From the NCBI RefSeq assembly GCF_900110875.1, contig NZ_FOFM01000003.1, positions 310,001-374,000 of the forward strand: a stretch of DNA of 64,000 nucleotides, in the 5' to 3' direction. Below, one piece after another: positions 1 to 8,819 of the stretch. This DNA comes from Pseudovibrio axinellae (GTDB lineage: Bacteria > Pseudomonadota > Alphaproteobacteria > Rhizobiales > Stappiaceae). The stretch's first letter is position 1; every line of letters begins with the position of its first letter. A program made the translations under genes and the position numbers. The notes beneath the pieces were generated by a model. The model worked only from the letters and a program-made list of their open reading frames with translations, searched no databases and was not told where the DNA came from.

Positions 1-525
1 AGGCACGTAGACCGCATCGAGGTCTTTTATTGCCCGAAAAATCTCAAGTGCATAGGTGGCTGCACCGACGACGAGGTCATAGTCGAAGCCGGGGGATAAT
101 ACCTGATTAGAATCCTCTGCCAATTGGCAAGCAAAGGCGTGGGCTTCTTCAAAGTCCGCACCATGCTCTATCATGAACGCACCATAGCTTTGGATTGCTG
201 CAGCGGTTTCTTTGAAGGTCCCTTGAGGGACAATGATTGCGGAGCGAAGTTGCAATATACTTGCAGCCCACGCAATCCCAATCCCGAAATTTCCGCGGCT
301 TGCAGTCACAAAGCTTGTTGAACTTATATGGCGTGCTGACTGCCGCAGAAGGTACAGGAGGGCGCAGCGTGCTTTAAACGAGCCTGTCGGTGCATGGTTC
401 TCGTGCTTAACGAAGACCTCGCACCCCAATGCATCATTGAGCAGGGGCCAGCTGTAGAGAGCTGTTGGCGCAATAAAGGGCCGCAACTCTTGCGAGGCTT
501 CTTCCAAAGCAGCTAGTGTGAGCAT
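1..525 (-). CDS. Threonine dehydratase-like PLP enzyme (3' end outside window)
   Basis: Reading the minus strand from ATG at 525 gives 175 open codons that run off the left edge, so only the N-terminal half is present. The sequence fits fold-type II PLP enzymes such as threonine/serine dehydratases. HENHAPTGSFKAR carries the probable PLP-binding Lys51, and SRGNFGIG (about residues 76-83) matches the phosphate-binding SxGNxG loop. The family removes ammonia from Thr or Ser to give 2-oxoacids, but related members are racemases or diaminopropionate lyases, and the substrate cannot be fixed from this half. A GGAGATCGGA stretch lies directly before the ATG. The gene starts 39 nt downstream of the sensor kinase stop and may be co-transcribed with it. 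Confidence 0.8.
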   Translation of the reverse strand, partial: MLTLAALEEASQELRPFIAPTALYSWPLLNDALGCEVFVKHENHAPTGSFKARCALLYLLRQSARHISSTSFVTASRGNFGIGIAWAASILQLRSAIIVPQGTFKETAAAIQSYGAFMIEHGADFEEAHAFACQLAEDSNQVLSPGFDYDLVVGAATYALEIFRAIKDLDAVYVP

Positions 526-564
526 TCCGATCTCCCGCGATGGTCAGGCCACCACAGGAGCGCA

Positions 565-3500
565 TTATTCGGCGAGAACCCGCTGAGGTGGGAAGGTGAC
601 TTCAGCCAGCGTACCTTCATCCTCTTCAGAATTTATTGAAAACGAAGCGCGGTTCGCCTCCACAAGAGCTTTGGTTAATGGAAGACCAAGGCCAGACCCC
701 TCAGTGGAAGCCGATGCGTTAAGGCGACGGAACGGTTGAAGTGCCGCCTCAAGGTCACTCTTGGACATTCCATGACCAGTATCTCTAATTCTCAAATGAA
801 CTTCACCATTCGGATCAAGAACAACAGAGACAATCACCTGACCACCGGAGCGATTGAATTTAATCGCATTGGAAAGCAGGTTCAGTGTGATTTGGCGAAG
901 AGTTTTCGGGTCAGCAACAATCTTTGGAACAGACAGAGGGGTACTTGCGCGTATAATGATCCGCTGCTCGTTCGCCTGCGGCTGCAAAAGAGCTACACAT
1001 TCATTAATTATGTCAGCAGCGGAGACAGCCTCAAATGTCAGCTCTACCTTACCAGCTTCAATCTTGGCTAGATCAAGCAGGTCATTGACCAGCATCAGCA
1101 TATGAGAGCAGGAGCGATGAATATCGCGCACATACTCTTTGTAGCGCATATTCCCCAATTCGCCGAAACGCTCTTCCTGCATCACCTCAGAAAAACCGAT
1201 GACTGCGTTAAGTGGTGTGCGAATTTCATGGCTGATCTTTGCCAAATACTCTGACTTGTGTGCATTGGCGTCTTCAGCCTTAGAACGCGCACTGACAAGC
1301 TCTTCTTCTGCTCGTTTAAACTGAGTAATATCGCGCAGAACGGCGCAGAACAGTTTTTCGTCAGAACGGTTCACGCGTCCCATGCTCAAGAAGGTCGGGA
1401 GGATATCGCCGTCCAGTGTTTTGCAAATGACTTCTCGGCCATCGTTAAGAACACTCGACACGCCGTTGGCAGTCAGCCCATCCAGATAATCCAACGCAGA
1501 AGCATGGCTCTCTTCTGCCAGGAAATCGGTAAACGGAGCACCGAGCAGATCGTCTTCGCCAGCGTTAAAGAGGGCCACGGCTGACCGGTTAGCGCTTCGG
1601 ATGATGCCTCTCCGGTCCACCACCAGCACGCCGTCTGTTGCTGTTGCCAGCATGGACTCCAGCTCATCAACACGGGTGCGCAACTGCTTCATCTGGGCAT
1701 CAGATACCACAGGTACGTCGCTTTGTAGTGTTTTCACAGGTGCTTTGGAAGCATCTGTATCCGGCTGACGATCGCCATTGTCGACCACGGAAATCATCAA
1801 GGCTTGCGTTCCGCTCCAAGGGACAGCATGCATACGGGCATCGACAGAAAGTACGCCGCCTTCAGCAAGTCGCACATGCACCACCCGGTCCACAGTCTGT
1901 GGGCTTGGTGTAGGGCATTCTTCTGGCTCTGCAAAAATCGCCTCAAGGCCGCCTGCTTCATTTAATGCTTCAAAGCGATCATACCCAAGCAGCTCAAGCA
2001 GAGTGTCGTTTGCATAAACAACATCGCGGTCCCGAACAACGGCTACACCAATCGGAAGGCGATCCAGTAAGCGAGGGTCTATTGGCTCGACAATTGGCTT
2101 ATCTGGAATACGCCCTGTTTTCTCGCGTGCGCGTTCAGCAGCCTCTTCAATATCTGGTGGAACCCGCGGCAGGACCACGTGAGTAACGTTGCCTTCTTTT
2201 GGTTCAAGGACATCGTTCTCATCGCGAGTGACAGGGTCTGCAGGCAGAGAAATAATATTACCCGCAGCTGGCGCAGTATCTGGAATATCAACTTGGTCTG
2301 TCTCCGCAATATCCACTTGGGCTACTGCAAGGGCGGCAGTGTCCTCAGGTGTAGAAGAGACAGGTTCTTGTGCCTGAGTTTCTGTGCGGACAGAAACCGG
2401 TTCCTTCGTTTTTTCCGCGCCCAATGCACGCGCGATCTTGTCAAACGCGTCGCGCTCGGGCTTGGATAGTCCGGTGCTTTCTCGAGATACAGGGTGCTTA
2501 TCAACCAACCGGACGATGCTGCTCGTCAGTTCTGCAAGACTGCGTGGACCGGACTTATTTTTCTTTTTGGGCGCGTTCGGTAAGTTTGCAATCGCGCGCT
2601 CAAAATCGTCTTTACTGGTTGGCTCTGGATTCGTCGGTACCGGGCTAACCGGTTTGGGTGCCGTACGCGCAAAGGGTTCCGGCTCTGCCAAATCGGTTTC
2701 AAAGGCATACAGGTCTTCCTCGGCAAAGGCTTCAGAAGGAGCGTTTACACCAACCGCTTCACCTTGGTCCGAGCGAGTATCTAAGGCTACGGTATCCTGT
2801 TCAACTGTTTCAACCCCCCTGAAAACTTCAAGAGGATCTGTCACATCATGAAGGACATCCGCATCAGTCAGTTGGAGAAAACCTTCACTCTCTTCGAGTT
2901 GTTCCTCTTGCAGAAGCTCGGGCTCAGATTCTTCAATCACGGAGTCAGATGTTACCGGTAAAGACAGAGTCTCAACAGCCAGTTCGGCTTCAGCCTCAAT
3001 GTCTTCCGCTGGTTCTTCTCCAACACCGGCAAGTGTTTCTTCAGCAAGGTCAGCATCGTCCTTGCGCTCCTGATCCGTCGTTTCGGAAACACCATTTTCT
3101 TCATCAACCTCACCGTCTTCCTCATTGAAGTCGATGATCAGCTCGGGGAGCTCAGGCTCGCTCTGTAAAAAGCCAGGAGCGGTGATGCCGTCTTCTAAAG
3201 GAGAGTCGAGAACTTCTCCAACGTGTGCCTCTTCAGTCTCATTAAGGGCTTCAATGGGCTCTAGCCCATCTTGCACAATACGGTCGCTGTGATTGTGCTC
3301 TCGCGTCAGTTCGGAGGGAGGTTGATCCTCAGCAACAACTTCAACAGGTGCGCTCTCCAGTTCAGCGCCCTCAGCCTGTAACGCTGCCCTTAATTTGGCC
3401 AGGGCTGCAAGCGGGTCGACTGGTTCATCGGATTGTTTTGCATCAACACTGCGAATAACCCCAAAACCGTGCAAGCCGTCATAGTCGCCTGTCTCGGTTT

Positions 3501-3795
3501 CTGCTGGTTGAACAGAAAGGTCCAGCGGCACCACTTTGTCTGTGTTGCAGGCCGGCCAAAGCACTGTAGCGCCAGTCACAGCACGTTGCTTTTTGATCGC
3601 TTTAGAAAGAGCAGGGATCTTTCCCATTTTCAGCTTTTTACGAACAGCATCAAACGGAAGGCCGATCAAGGCAACATCTTGCGGGCCCAGGAGCTCTGCA
3701 AACTCCTTGGAGAAACTGCGAAAGCAGCCGTCACGATCCAGCTCCCATGTGAAGCGGATTGGCCGTTGTCGGCGTTTAAAGACAAAGTCAGCCAC
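565..3795 (-). CDS. pdhS: PdhS-type PAS sensor histidine kinase
   Basis: This 1076-residue protein has no obvious membrane segment. The N-terminal part (about 1-110) is a divergent sensory-like region. Residues about 120-570 are a long, acidic, low-complexity stretch rich in Glu, Asp, Pro and Ala. Two PAS domains follow (about 575-680 and 715-825), then a HisKA domain with SHEIRTPLNAVIGFSEVM (phosphoacceptor about His856) and an HATPase_c domain with N, G1 (RDTGHGMS) and G2 (GSGLGLPL) boxes. The H-box and the following FGELGN/YVRDIH segment match the PleC/DivJ/PdhS group, which controls phosphorylation of the cell-cycle regulator DivK. Assignment to this group is fairly secure; which PdhS paralogue it is cannot be settled. 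It lies upstream of the PLP-enzyme gene on the same strand. Confidence 0.8.
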   Translation of the reverse strand: MADFVFKRRQRPIRFTWELDRDGCFRSFSKEFAELLGPQDVALIGLPFDAVRKKLKMGKIPALSKAIKKQRAVTGATVLWPACNTDKVVPLDLSVQPAETETGDYDGLHGFGVIRSVDAKQSDEPVDPLAALAKLRAALQAEGAELESAPVEVVAEDQPPSELTREHNHSDRIVQDGLEPIEALNETEEAHVGEVLDSPLEDGITAPGFLQSEPELPELIIDFNEEDGEVDEENGVSETTDQERKDDADLAEETLAGVGEEPAEDIEAEAELAVETLSLPVTSDSVIEESEPELLQEEQLEESEGFLQLTDADVLHDVTDPLEVFRGVETVEQDTVALDTRSDQGEAVGVNAPSEAFAEEDLYAFETDLAEPEPFARTAPKPVSPVPTNPEPTSKDDFERAIANLPNAPKKKNKSGPRSLAELTSSIVRLVDKHPVSRESTGLSKPERDAFDKIARALGAEKTKEPVSVRTETQAQEPVSSTPEDTAALAVAQVDIAETDQVDIPDTAPAAGNIISLPADPVTRDENDVLEPKEGNVTHVVLPRVPPDIEEAAERAREKTGRIPDKPIVEPIDPRLLDRLPIGVAVVRDRDVVYANDTLLELLGYDRFEALNEAGGLEAIFAEPEECPTPSPQTVDRVVHVRLAEGGVLSVDARMHAVPWSGTQALMISVVDNGDRQPDTDASKAPVKTLQSDVPVVSDAQMKQLRTRVDELESMLATATDGVLVVDRRGIIRSANRSAVALFNAGEDDLLGAPFTDFLAEESHASALDYLDGLTANGVSSVLNDGREVICKTLDGDILPTFLSMGRVNRSDEKLFCAVLRDITQFKRAEEELVSARSKAEDANAHKSEYLAKISHEIRTPLNAVIGFSEVMQEERFGELGNMRYKEYVRDIHRSCSHMLMLVNDLLDLAKIEAGKVELTFEAVSAADIINECVALLQPQANEQRIIIRASTPLSVPKIVADPKTLRQITLNLLSNAIKFNRSGGQVIVSVVLDPNGEVHLRIRDTGHGMSKSDLEAALQPFRRLNASASTEGSGLGLPLTKALVEANRASFSINSEEDEGTLAEVTFPPQRVLAE

Positions 3796-4359
3796 GATCT
3801 CGGTCCTTACTCTGAAAGTTTCCCAAGAAGGGGATGGTTGAGAAACACAATCTACTCTCTTTCACAGACACTAGGGCACAATACCGCCGGTGCTATCAAA
3901 TGATATATAGTTTGAAACGGGCATGTAAGCGACTTCAGCTGTCTTGCTGTAAGCTTACTAAAGAAACCTGCCTCAATTTATAAGGGGTACATTTTGTCAA
4001 TTATAGCCCCGTGCTGCCTTATCCGTAAGCTTTGAAAAACCAGAGCTTGCCTTTCATGGCAACCCACACACTTGGCTTTTCAAAGGCTAAATCCTGATAA
4101 AGGCTTAGACTTTACCAAATGAGGGTTCAAGTTTGCATCTGTCAATTACAATAGGTGCAAGCCACTCAATTATTCACCCCCCGATCCTTATATACTTAAG
4201 CTACCGTAAATCGAGGTGCTCGTCTAAGCTCCTATTCCCTTTCCCTATGGTTAAGTATAGCATTGTCACGTCAGAGTAAAAGAGTTGCAAATAGGGGAGG
4301 GAACAGTCCCTTTCCGCTATGAAAATGGAAGATTAATCACGAAAGGTGGAGGCTTGAGC
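3796..4359. other. Intergenic region between divergent kinase and phasin genes
   Basis: About 560 nt with no convincing gene. It is AT-rich and must hold the divergent promoters of the kinase gene and the first phasin gene. Isolated TGCA motifs occur (tttgcatc near 4133 and gtgcaagc near 4156). No terminator, RNA gene or repeat was recognised. An in-frame TTG at 4285 would extend the phasin, but it has no sensible ribosome site. Confidence 0.5.
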
Positions 4360-4746
4360 ATGGTAGATACAAAAGTTCCTTTTGAAGTATCAGAGCAGAT
4401 GCGAGAATTTGCTGATCGCAGTATCGATCAGGCACGCAAGGCCTTTGATAACTTTATGGATGCGACCGAAAGTACGGTTGCAAGTATGGAGGAGGCATCT
4501 AGCACAATGCAGGAGGATTCCTCCGATTTGCACCGCCATGCACTTGCCTTCGCAGAGCAAAATGTAAGCTCCGCATTTGAGCTCGCACAGAGCATGTTTA
4601 AAGCTCGCGACATGGAAGATATCGTAAAACTTCAGCAGGAATATTTGCAAAAGCAGATGGAGATGACTGGAGCCCAAATGCGCGAAATGAGCGAAAAGGC
4701 TGCTCGCACCGTCAAAGACGCAGCCAAAAAAGCAAGTGATTCCTGA
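4360..4746 (+). CDS. Phasin family protein 1
   Basis: A 128-residue, almost entirely helical, charged protein with the phasin pattern. It begins MVDTKVPFEVSEQMREFADRS, then a long amphipathic helix with SAFELAQSMFKARDMEDIVKLQQEYLQKQ, the characteristic phasin_2 segment, and an Ala/Lys-rich tail. Phasins coat polyhydroxyalkanoate granules, and some act as membrane- or stress-associated proteins. The ATG at 4360 is chosen over the upstream TTG at 4285 because GGTGGAGG lies about 7 nt before it and the extra residues look non-native. A hairpin terminator follows at 4801, so it is probably monocistronic. No PHA synthase or depolymerase is in the window. Confidence 0.85.
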   Translation: MVDTKVPFEVSEQMREFADRSIDQARKAFDNFMDATESTVASMEEASSTMQEDSSDLHRHALAFAEQNVSSAFELAQSMFKARDMEDIVKLQQEYLQKQMEMTGAQMREMSEKAARTVKDAAKKASDS

Positions 4747-4800
4747 AATCTTAGGGTTCTACACCCATGTATTGACCTATGATAATTGAATGATGGAATG

Positions 4801-4822
4801 AGGCGAAACCTCGCCTTTTTCC
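4801..4822 (+). terminator. Rho-independent terminator after phasin 1
   Basis: A perfect 6-bp stem AGGCGA / TCGCCT around an AACC loop is followed at once by five T. It lies 54 nt after the phasin 1 stop codon. Confidence 0.75.
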
Positions 4823-4921
4823 TAGGCAAGCATGAGGCTCACGCTTGCCAATCTCATATTCCAAGCGCCGATTTAAAAAAGTTTTCTTCTTCGTTTCAGC
4901 AGCTTATCAAAGTTCTATATG

Positions 4922-4946
4922 TTGCACTGCAAAAACATGTTGCAAC
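4922..4946. promoter_or_regulatory. Paired TTGCA palindromes upstream of phasin 2 (possible PhaR site)
   Basis: TTGCA-C-TGCAA (4922-4932) and GTTGCAAC (4939-4946) are both perfect dyads, separated by 6 nt and centred about 115 nt before the phasin 2 ATG. The regulator PhaR is known to bind TGC/GCA-rich dyads before phasin genes in alphaproteobacteria. The link to this site is inferred. Confidence 0.45.
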
Positions 4947-5050
4947 GCACAAAAACCCCTCCTATATTAGATGTAAGTTGACCTTAGGTGAGAACATGCT
5001 CTCGCTCAGGATCCTTTATGTTCCTCCCATGACGACAAGGAGCAATACCG

Positions 5051-5554
5051 ATGACTACTGCGAAAAACGATACTGCGAAGACTCAGAATAAGGCTGGAGA
5101 AAAAACTTCGAAGGCCTCCAAAACTTTAGAAAACGAGGTGTTTGCTATGAATAAGATGGAAGTACCTGCATTTATTCAGGAAATGACCGAAAAGGGTGTA
5201 GACCAAGCTCGTGAGGGTTACGCCAAAGTGAAATCCGCTTCTGAAGAGACAACAGCAATGCTCGGCTCAACCATTGAAGTCACTCGTGACGGTTTGATGG
5301 AAATGAACCTCAAAGCTGTAGATGCTGCAAAAGATAATTCTGAAGCAGCGTTCTCGCACATCCGCGATATGTTTGGTGTGACAAGCTTTTCCGAAGCCAT
5401 CGAACTTCAGTCGGCTTATAATCGTAAACAATACGATGCAGTGAGCGCGCAAGTGAAAGACATGCAGGAATCTGCAACAAAATTTGCAACCAGCATCTCT
5501 CAGCCTGCAAAAGAAACATTCGACAAGTCTATGAAAGACATGAAGCTGGCATAA
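5051..5554 (+). CDS. Phasin family protein 2
   Basis: A 167-residue phasin. The first 30 residues are a Lys/Thr-rich polar tail. The phasin_2 helices follow: VPAFIQEMTEKGVDQAREGYAK, then a central SEAAFSHIRDMFGVTSFSEAIE segment typical of the family, and an Ala/Lys-rich C-terminus. It is clearly related to phasin 1 (shared EF/IQ-EMxE-G-DQAR and AF..A..MF patterns) but longer, so the two look like diverged tandem duplicates. AAGGAG stands 11 nt before the ATG. Expected role: surface protein of PHA granules, with possible PhaR control through the TTGCA palindromes upstream. Confidence 0.88.
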   Translation: MTTAKNDTAKTQNKAGEKTSKASKTLENEVFAMNKMEVPAFIQEMTEKGVDQAREGYAKVKSASEETTAMLGSTIEVTRDGLMEMNLKAVDAAKDNSEAAFSHIRDMFGVTSFSEAIELQSAYNRKQYDAVSAQVKDMQESATKFATSISQPAKETFDKSMKDMKLA

Positions 5555-5586
5555 TTACAGCTAAATTTTTTCAAGACCGCACATAT

Positions 5587-5635
5587 CCTCCCGATTGTGT
5601 TGCATTGTAATTTGCAGCTCATGCGGGAGGTTTTT
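5587..5635 (+). terminator. Probable terminator after phasin 2
   Basis: CCTCCCG at 5587-5593 pairs with CGGGAGG at 5624-5630, which is followed by TTTTT. The 30-nt loop is long but contains a second short dyad (GCATTGTAATTTGC region), so a compound hairpin is plausible. Confidence 0.5.
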
Positions 5636-5785
5636 GTGTTTAAGCCACTGAAAAACTGAGTGAAAACACCTATACACGCGCTTTAGGTGCCGATTTTTCA
5701 TCAGTGCTGTGGACTTTTTCCATTTTGATGTTTCAAGGGACTTGCCAACCTGAAAAATTGAACCTATGTTCCGCGCCACTGGCAA

Positions 5786-5862
5786 GCAGACGTAGCTCAG
5801 TTGGTTAGAGCGTCGGATTGTGGCTCCGAAGGTCGGTGGTTCGAACCCACTCGTCTGTACCA
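5786..5862 (+). tRNA. tRNA-His (GTG)
   Basis: A 77-nt cloverleaf. The acceptor GCAGACG pairs with CGTCTGT, including a G1-U72 wobble. The D arm reads AGCTCAGTTGGTTAGAGC. The anticodon stem TCGGA/TCCGA encloses loop TTGTGGC, giving anticodon GTG. A T arm follows, then discriminator A73 and an encoded CCA. The base before position 1 is A, so the G-1 hallmark of most tRNA-His is absent, as is known for many alphaproteobacteria. Confidence 0.96.
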
Positions 5863-5908
5863 TCTGCCTGCCAGTTCTTTTCCCTAGGAATCAAGATGAT
5901 ATGCTGGT

Positions 5909-7729
5909 TCATTCCAATTGCAGCTGCTTTGGAATGAGGATGGCATTCGCATTTTTTTCTATGATTTCACCCAACCAGAATGTGCAGTCCGATCGCTCGA
6001 AGAGGCCGTCATAAGTCTCCTTGTTGGCCGCACCTTTCAGTAGGTTGAAGTTGGCTGGGTTGCCGGTTTCTGGCCAGTTCCAAAGTTTCCAATCTTTTGA
6101 TGGCCCTTCTCCAGGTGTTTTGGCAAACTGGGCCCAAAGTGCATTCATCTTGACCGCTAGATCTTTGTCATCTTGTGTCGCTTCTGGTGGCAGGGCGTTG
6201 AACACAAACGGCAACTCAGAGCCATGACATGAGTTATCCCATTCATTATGTGGCCCGCAGGTGTTGTTGATTCCCGGTTCAGTCGGTGGTTTTTGCATAT
6301 TTGCGACAGACGTCTGCACAAAATAATAGAACCATGTAGATGTGTTCGGTTTTTGCGCTTCAATATTTGCCGACGTGTTTGGGCAAACAAAAGCGAAATT
6401 TCCAATCAGGTTAGAAAGGGCGGTCGCTGGTGTCTTAGGACGAAGGCCATGTGCGGCAGGAGTTTGCACGTTATAGCTAGGCCGGTCGATGATCAGCTTC
6501 GCGTTTTCAAAGTCACGACCTAAAATAGCGTTGAATGTCACCGCGTTGAGCTTGCCAGCCGCATCAATACGGTTTGCAAGGCCCACACCCTCATTTTTAT
6601 TGACCCCGAGCATTAAAGGCATGTCCGAGCCTTTTTGCAGCTGCACGTGTGGCTGTGCCTTTAAAAAGTTCCCATCAATGATCGGTGAAAATAAAATGCT
6701 ACCGGGAAGAGCGCTTCGGAAAAGGGCTTTCTTTGCCACTGTTTTGCGAAGCAGTCCCTGTGCGACGAGAATTTGCCGCGTCGTTGCTTGTTCAAGGTCG
6801 TCAAGCTGCGCGGTCACCTCGCATTCAGCAGCCTCAAGATTGCTGATAGCAGCCCTTAAACACTTAAGATAATAATGGAAGAGATCGCGGCCTTCCTCTT
6901 TATTGCGGTATTGGTAAGCTGCGGCGGCACTTTGCATAATTCCGGCGCGGAATAGTCCCTTAGAACTGTCAGCGCTAAACATATGCAGCCCAACCATCAT
7001 AGCGCCAGAGCTTTGACCAAATACCGTGACTTGGGTCGGGTCGCCTCCAAATGAGCTGATATGCTTTTGTACCCATTGCAGAGCAACCTGTTGATCTTGA
7101 AGACCGTAATTGCCACCGTTGGCAGGTTCCTGCCCTGTAGGGCCGCTCGTAGCCAAGCTACCTAAAACTCCAAGCCGGTAATTCACGGTGACCAAAACAA
7201 TATTCTGGTCAGATGCAAACGCTTTCCCGGCGTAAAGGTCGATGAGTTTGCCATCCTTGGTATGATAGGTTTTGTTGGCGCCGCCAGATGTGAAGCCGCC
7301 ACCATGGAAAAACACCATGACGGGCAGTTTACTGAGGTTCTTGATGGCTTCGGCTGGCGCCCAAATGTTCAGGTATAAGCAGTTCTCTTCGCCGCGAATT
7401 GGGTCTTTGGGCTTCGCGATTGGCTGAGGACAGCGCGCCCCGTATTGCAACGCTTCATATCCGTTGGGCATATATTCATCGAATAAGTTAGCAGACTGCC
7501 AGCGGTCCGCTTGCCCGTATTGGACGCCTTTAAAAACGCTTAGGAGCTGGCTTCCGTCTTTGTCGGCTTGGCCGCACAGAATCTTTTTATTGCTTAGAGT
7601 GATGCACGGTTGCTCTGGAGGGGCCGGTTTGTCCGGTGCAAACAGCAATTGCCCATCTGTGTTTAAGCCTTGTGCATATACATAGGTCGTGCAGAAAATA
7701 CCGAAAGCAAGTGCCAATACCGTTTTCAT
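5909..7729 (-). CDS. Secreted type B carboxylesterase
   Basis: A 606-residue alpha/beta hydrolase of the carboxylesterase type B family, which also includes p-nitrobenzyl esterases and cholinesterases. The start at 7729 gives a clean signal peptide (MKTVLALAFGIFCTTYVYAQ) with AAGGCGGGG before it; a frame 25 codons longer lacks these. Visible motifs are ENCLYLNIW, the oxyanion-hole FFHGGGF, nucleophile elbow FGQSSGA (Ser240; GQSSG replaces the usual GESAG), NKNEG with the acidic triad member, and CHGSELPFVF with the catalytic His. Several cysteines could form disulfides in the periplasm or outside the cell. It would hydrolyse carboxylic esters; the natural substrate is unknown. It is a single gene, convergent with tRNA-His. 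Confidence 0.88.
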   Translation of the reverse strand: MKTVLALAFGIFCTTYVYAQGLNTDGQLLFAPDKPAPPEQPCITLSNKKILCGQADKDGSQLLSVFKGVQYGQADRWQSANLFDEYMPNGYEALQYGARCPQPIAKPKDPIRGEENCLYLNIWAPAEAIKNLSKLPVMVFFHGGGFTSGGANKTYHTKDGKLIDLYAGKAFASDQNIVLVTVNYRLGVLGSLATSGPTGQEPANGGNYGLQDQQVALQWVQKHISSFGGDPTQVTVFGQSSGAMMVGLHMFSADSSKGLFRAGIMQSAAAAYQYRNKEEGRDLFHYYLKCLRAAISNLEAAECEVTAQLDDLEQATTRQILVAQGLLRKTVAKKALFRSALPGSILFSPIIDGNFLKAQPHVQLQKGSDMPLMLGVNKNEGVGLANRIDAAGKLNAVTFNAILGRDFENAKLIIDRPSYNVQTPAAHGLRPKTPATALSNLIGNFAFVCPNTSANIEAQKPNTSTWFYYFVQTSVANMQKPPTEPGINNTCGPHNEWDNSCHGSELPFVFNALPPEATQDDKDLAVKMNALWAQFAKTPGEGPSKDWKLWNWPETGNPANFNLLKGAANKETYDGLFERSDCTFWLGEIIEKNANAILIPKQLQLE

Positions 7730-8065
7730 GGAGCCCCGCCTTATTGTTTGTTTCGCGCTTCCTTTAGTGTTCGCCTTTTTGGAAAAAAACGGGTTAAGCA
7801 GCATGCTTTAAAAAGAATTGTCGAAAATGTGGCAAATTTGGGGGTGTCAAAATGCTTTGTTTAATTCTGAGAGGAATTGTGTGACAGCAGTCACAAACCT
7901 AAAGAAGTGGCTGGTTTTAGCGATAAATACAGTGGAATGCAGGGACACACTGGCCCTATGCACTTGTATTCAACGCTCAGTGGTTTTTGATGGGGCCAAT
8001 GTTTTAGGCAAGGCCAGATTCGCTGCTTTTCATCTGGCCTTCAAAATACCATGTGAGAATTATCA
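7730..8065. other. Divergent intergenic region, esterase/OmpA-lipoprotein
   Basis: About 335 nt holding the divergent promoters of the esterase and the OmpA-type lipoprotein. No gene, operator or RNA structure could be recognised. Confidence 0.5.
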
Positions 8066-8728
8066 ATGAAAAAACTAATGTACGCTGCCACTGCAATCGT
8101 TCTTGGCGTTTCTGTTGCAGCCTGTACCACGACCAATCCATATACAGGTGAGTCTCGCATATCGAACACGGCAGGCGGAGCAGGTCTGGGTGCGGCAACG
8201 GGCGCGATCATTGGTGCTGTCGCTGGTGGCAAAAGTGCACGCGTAGAAGGCGCTCTGGTTGGAGCTGCAGCTGGCGGTCTGATTGGCGGCGGAATCGGCA
8301 ACTACATGGATCGGCAGGAAACAAAGCTTCGCTCGCAACTCCAGTCCAGTGGTGTTTCAGTCACACGTAACGGTAATCAGATCGTACTGAATATGCCAAA
8401 TGACGTGACATTCGGCGTTGGCGAAGCGGTTCTTTCCTCGCGCGCGATGCAGGTCCTCAACAGCGTTGCATTGGTGGCCAAAGAGTTCCCGCAGACCCGC
8501 TTAAACATTTATGGTCACACCGACAACACTGGCTCCGCACAGTTTAATATGCAGCTGTCTCAGCGCCGTGCAGACTCCGTCAGCAGCTACTTGTTTAATC
8601 AGGGTGTGAATGGGTACCGCATCTCCGCAGCTGGCTATGGTTTGACCAACCCGGTTGCATCCAATGCTTCAGAGGCGGGCCGCGCGCAGAACCGCCGCGT
8701 GGAGATCGTTCTTTCTCCTTTGAACTAA
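8066..8728 (+). CDS. OmpA-family lipoprotein with glycine zipper (YiaD-like)
   Basis: A 220-residue outer-membrane lipoprotein. It has a signal peptide with lipobox VAAC (lipidated Cys20), then a glycine-zipper region (about 30-75, many GxxxG repeats) and an OmpA-like peptidoglycan-binding domain in the C-terminal half. That domain includes IYGHTDNTGS and the LSQRRADSVSSYL and NRRVEI motifs that contact meso-diaminopimelate. The architecture matches E. coli YiaD. It probably anchors the outer membrane to the cell wall. It is monocistronic, with a strong terminator directly downstream. Confidence 0.9.
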   Translation: MKKLMYAATAIVLGVSVAACTTTNPYTGESRISNTAGGAGLGAATGAIIGAVAGGKSARVEGALVGAAAGGLIGGGIGNYMDRQETKLRSQLQSSGVSVTRNGNQIVLNMPNDVTFGVGEAVLSSRAMQVLNSVALVAKEFPQTRLNIYGHTDNTGSAQFNMQLSQRRADSVSSYLFNQGVNGYRISAAGYGLTNPVASNASEAGRAQNRRVEIVLSPLN

Positions 8729-8752
8729 GCACATAGCACGTGAGAGTTATTG

Positions 8753-8786
8753 AACGCGGCCCCTTGTTAGGGCCGCGTTTTTTGTT
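8753..8786 (+). terminator. Strong Rho-independent terminator
   Basis: A perfect 10-bp stem (AACGCGGCCC / GGGCCGCGTT) with a 7-nt loop is followed by a T run. It ends the OmpA-lipoprotein transcript. Confidence 0.9.
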
Positions 8787-8819
8787 AGTCTCATGTACAT
8801 CCTCAAAAGGAGTTGGCGC

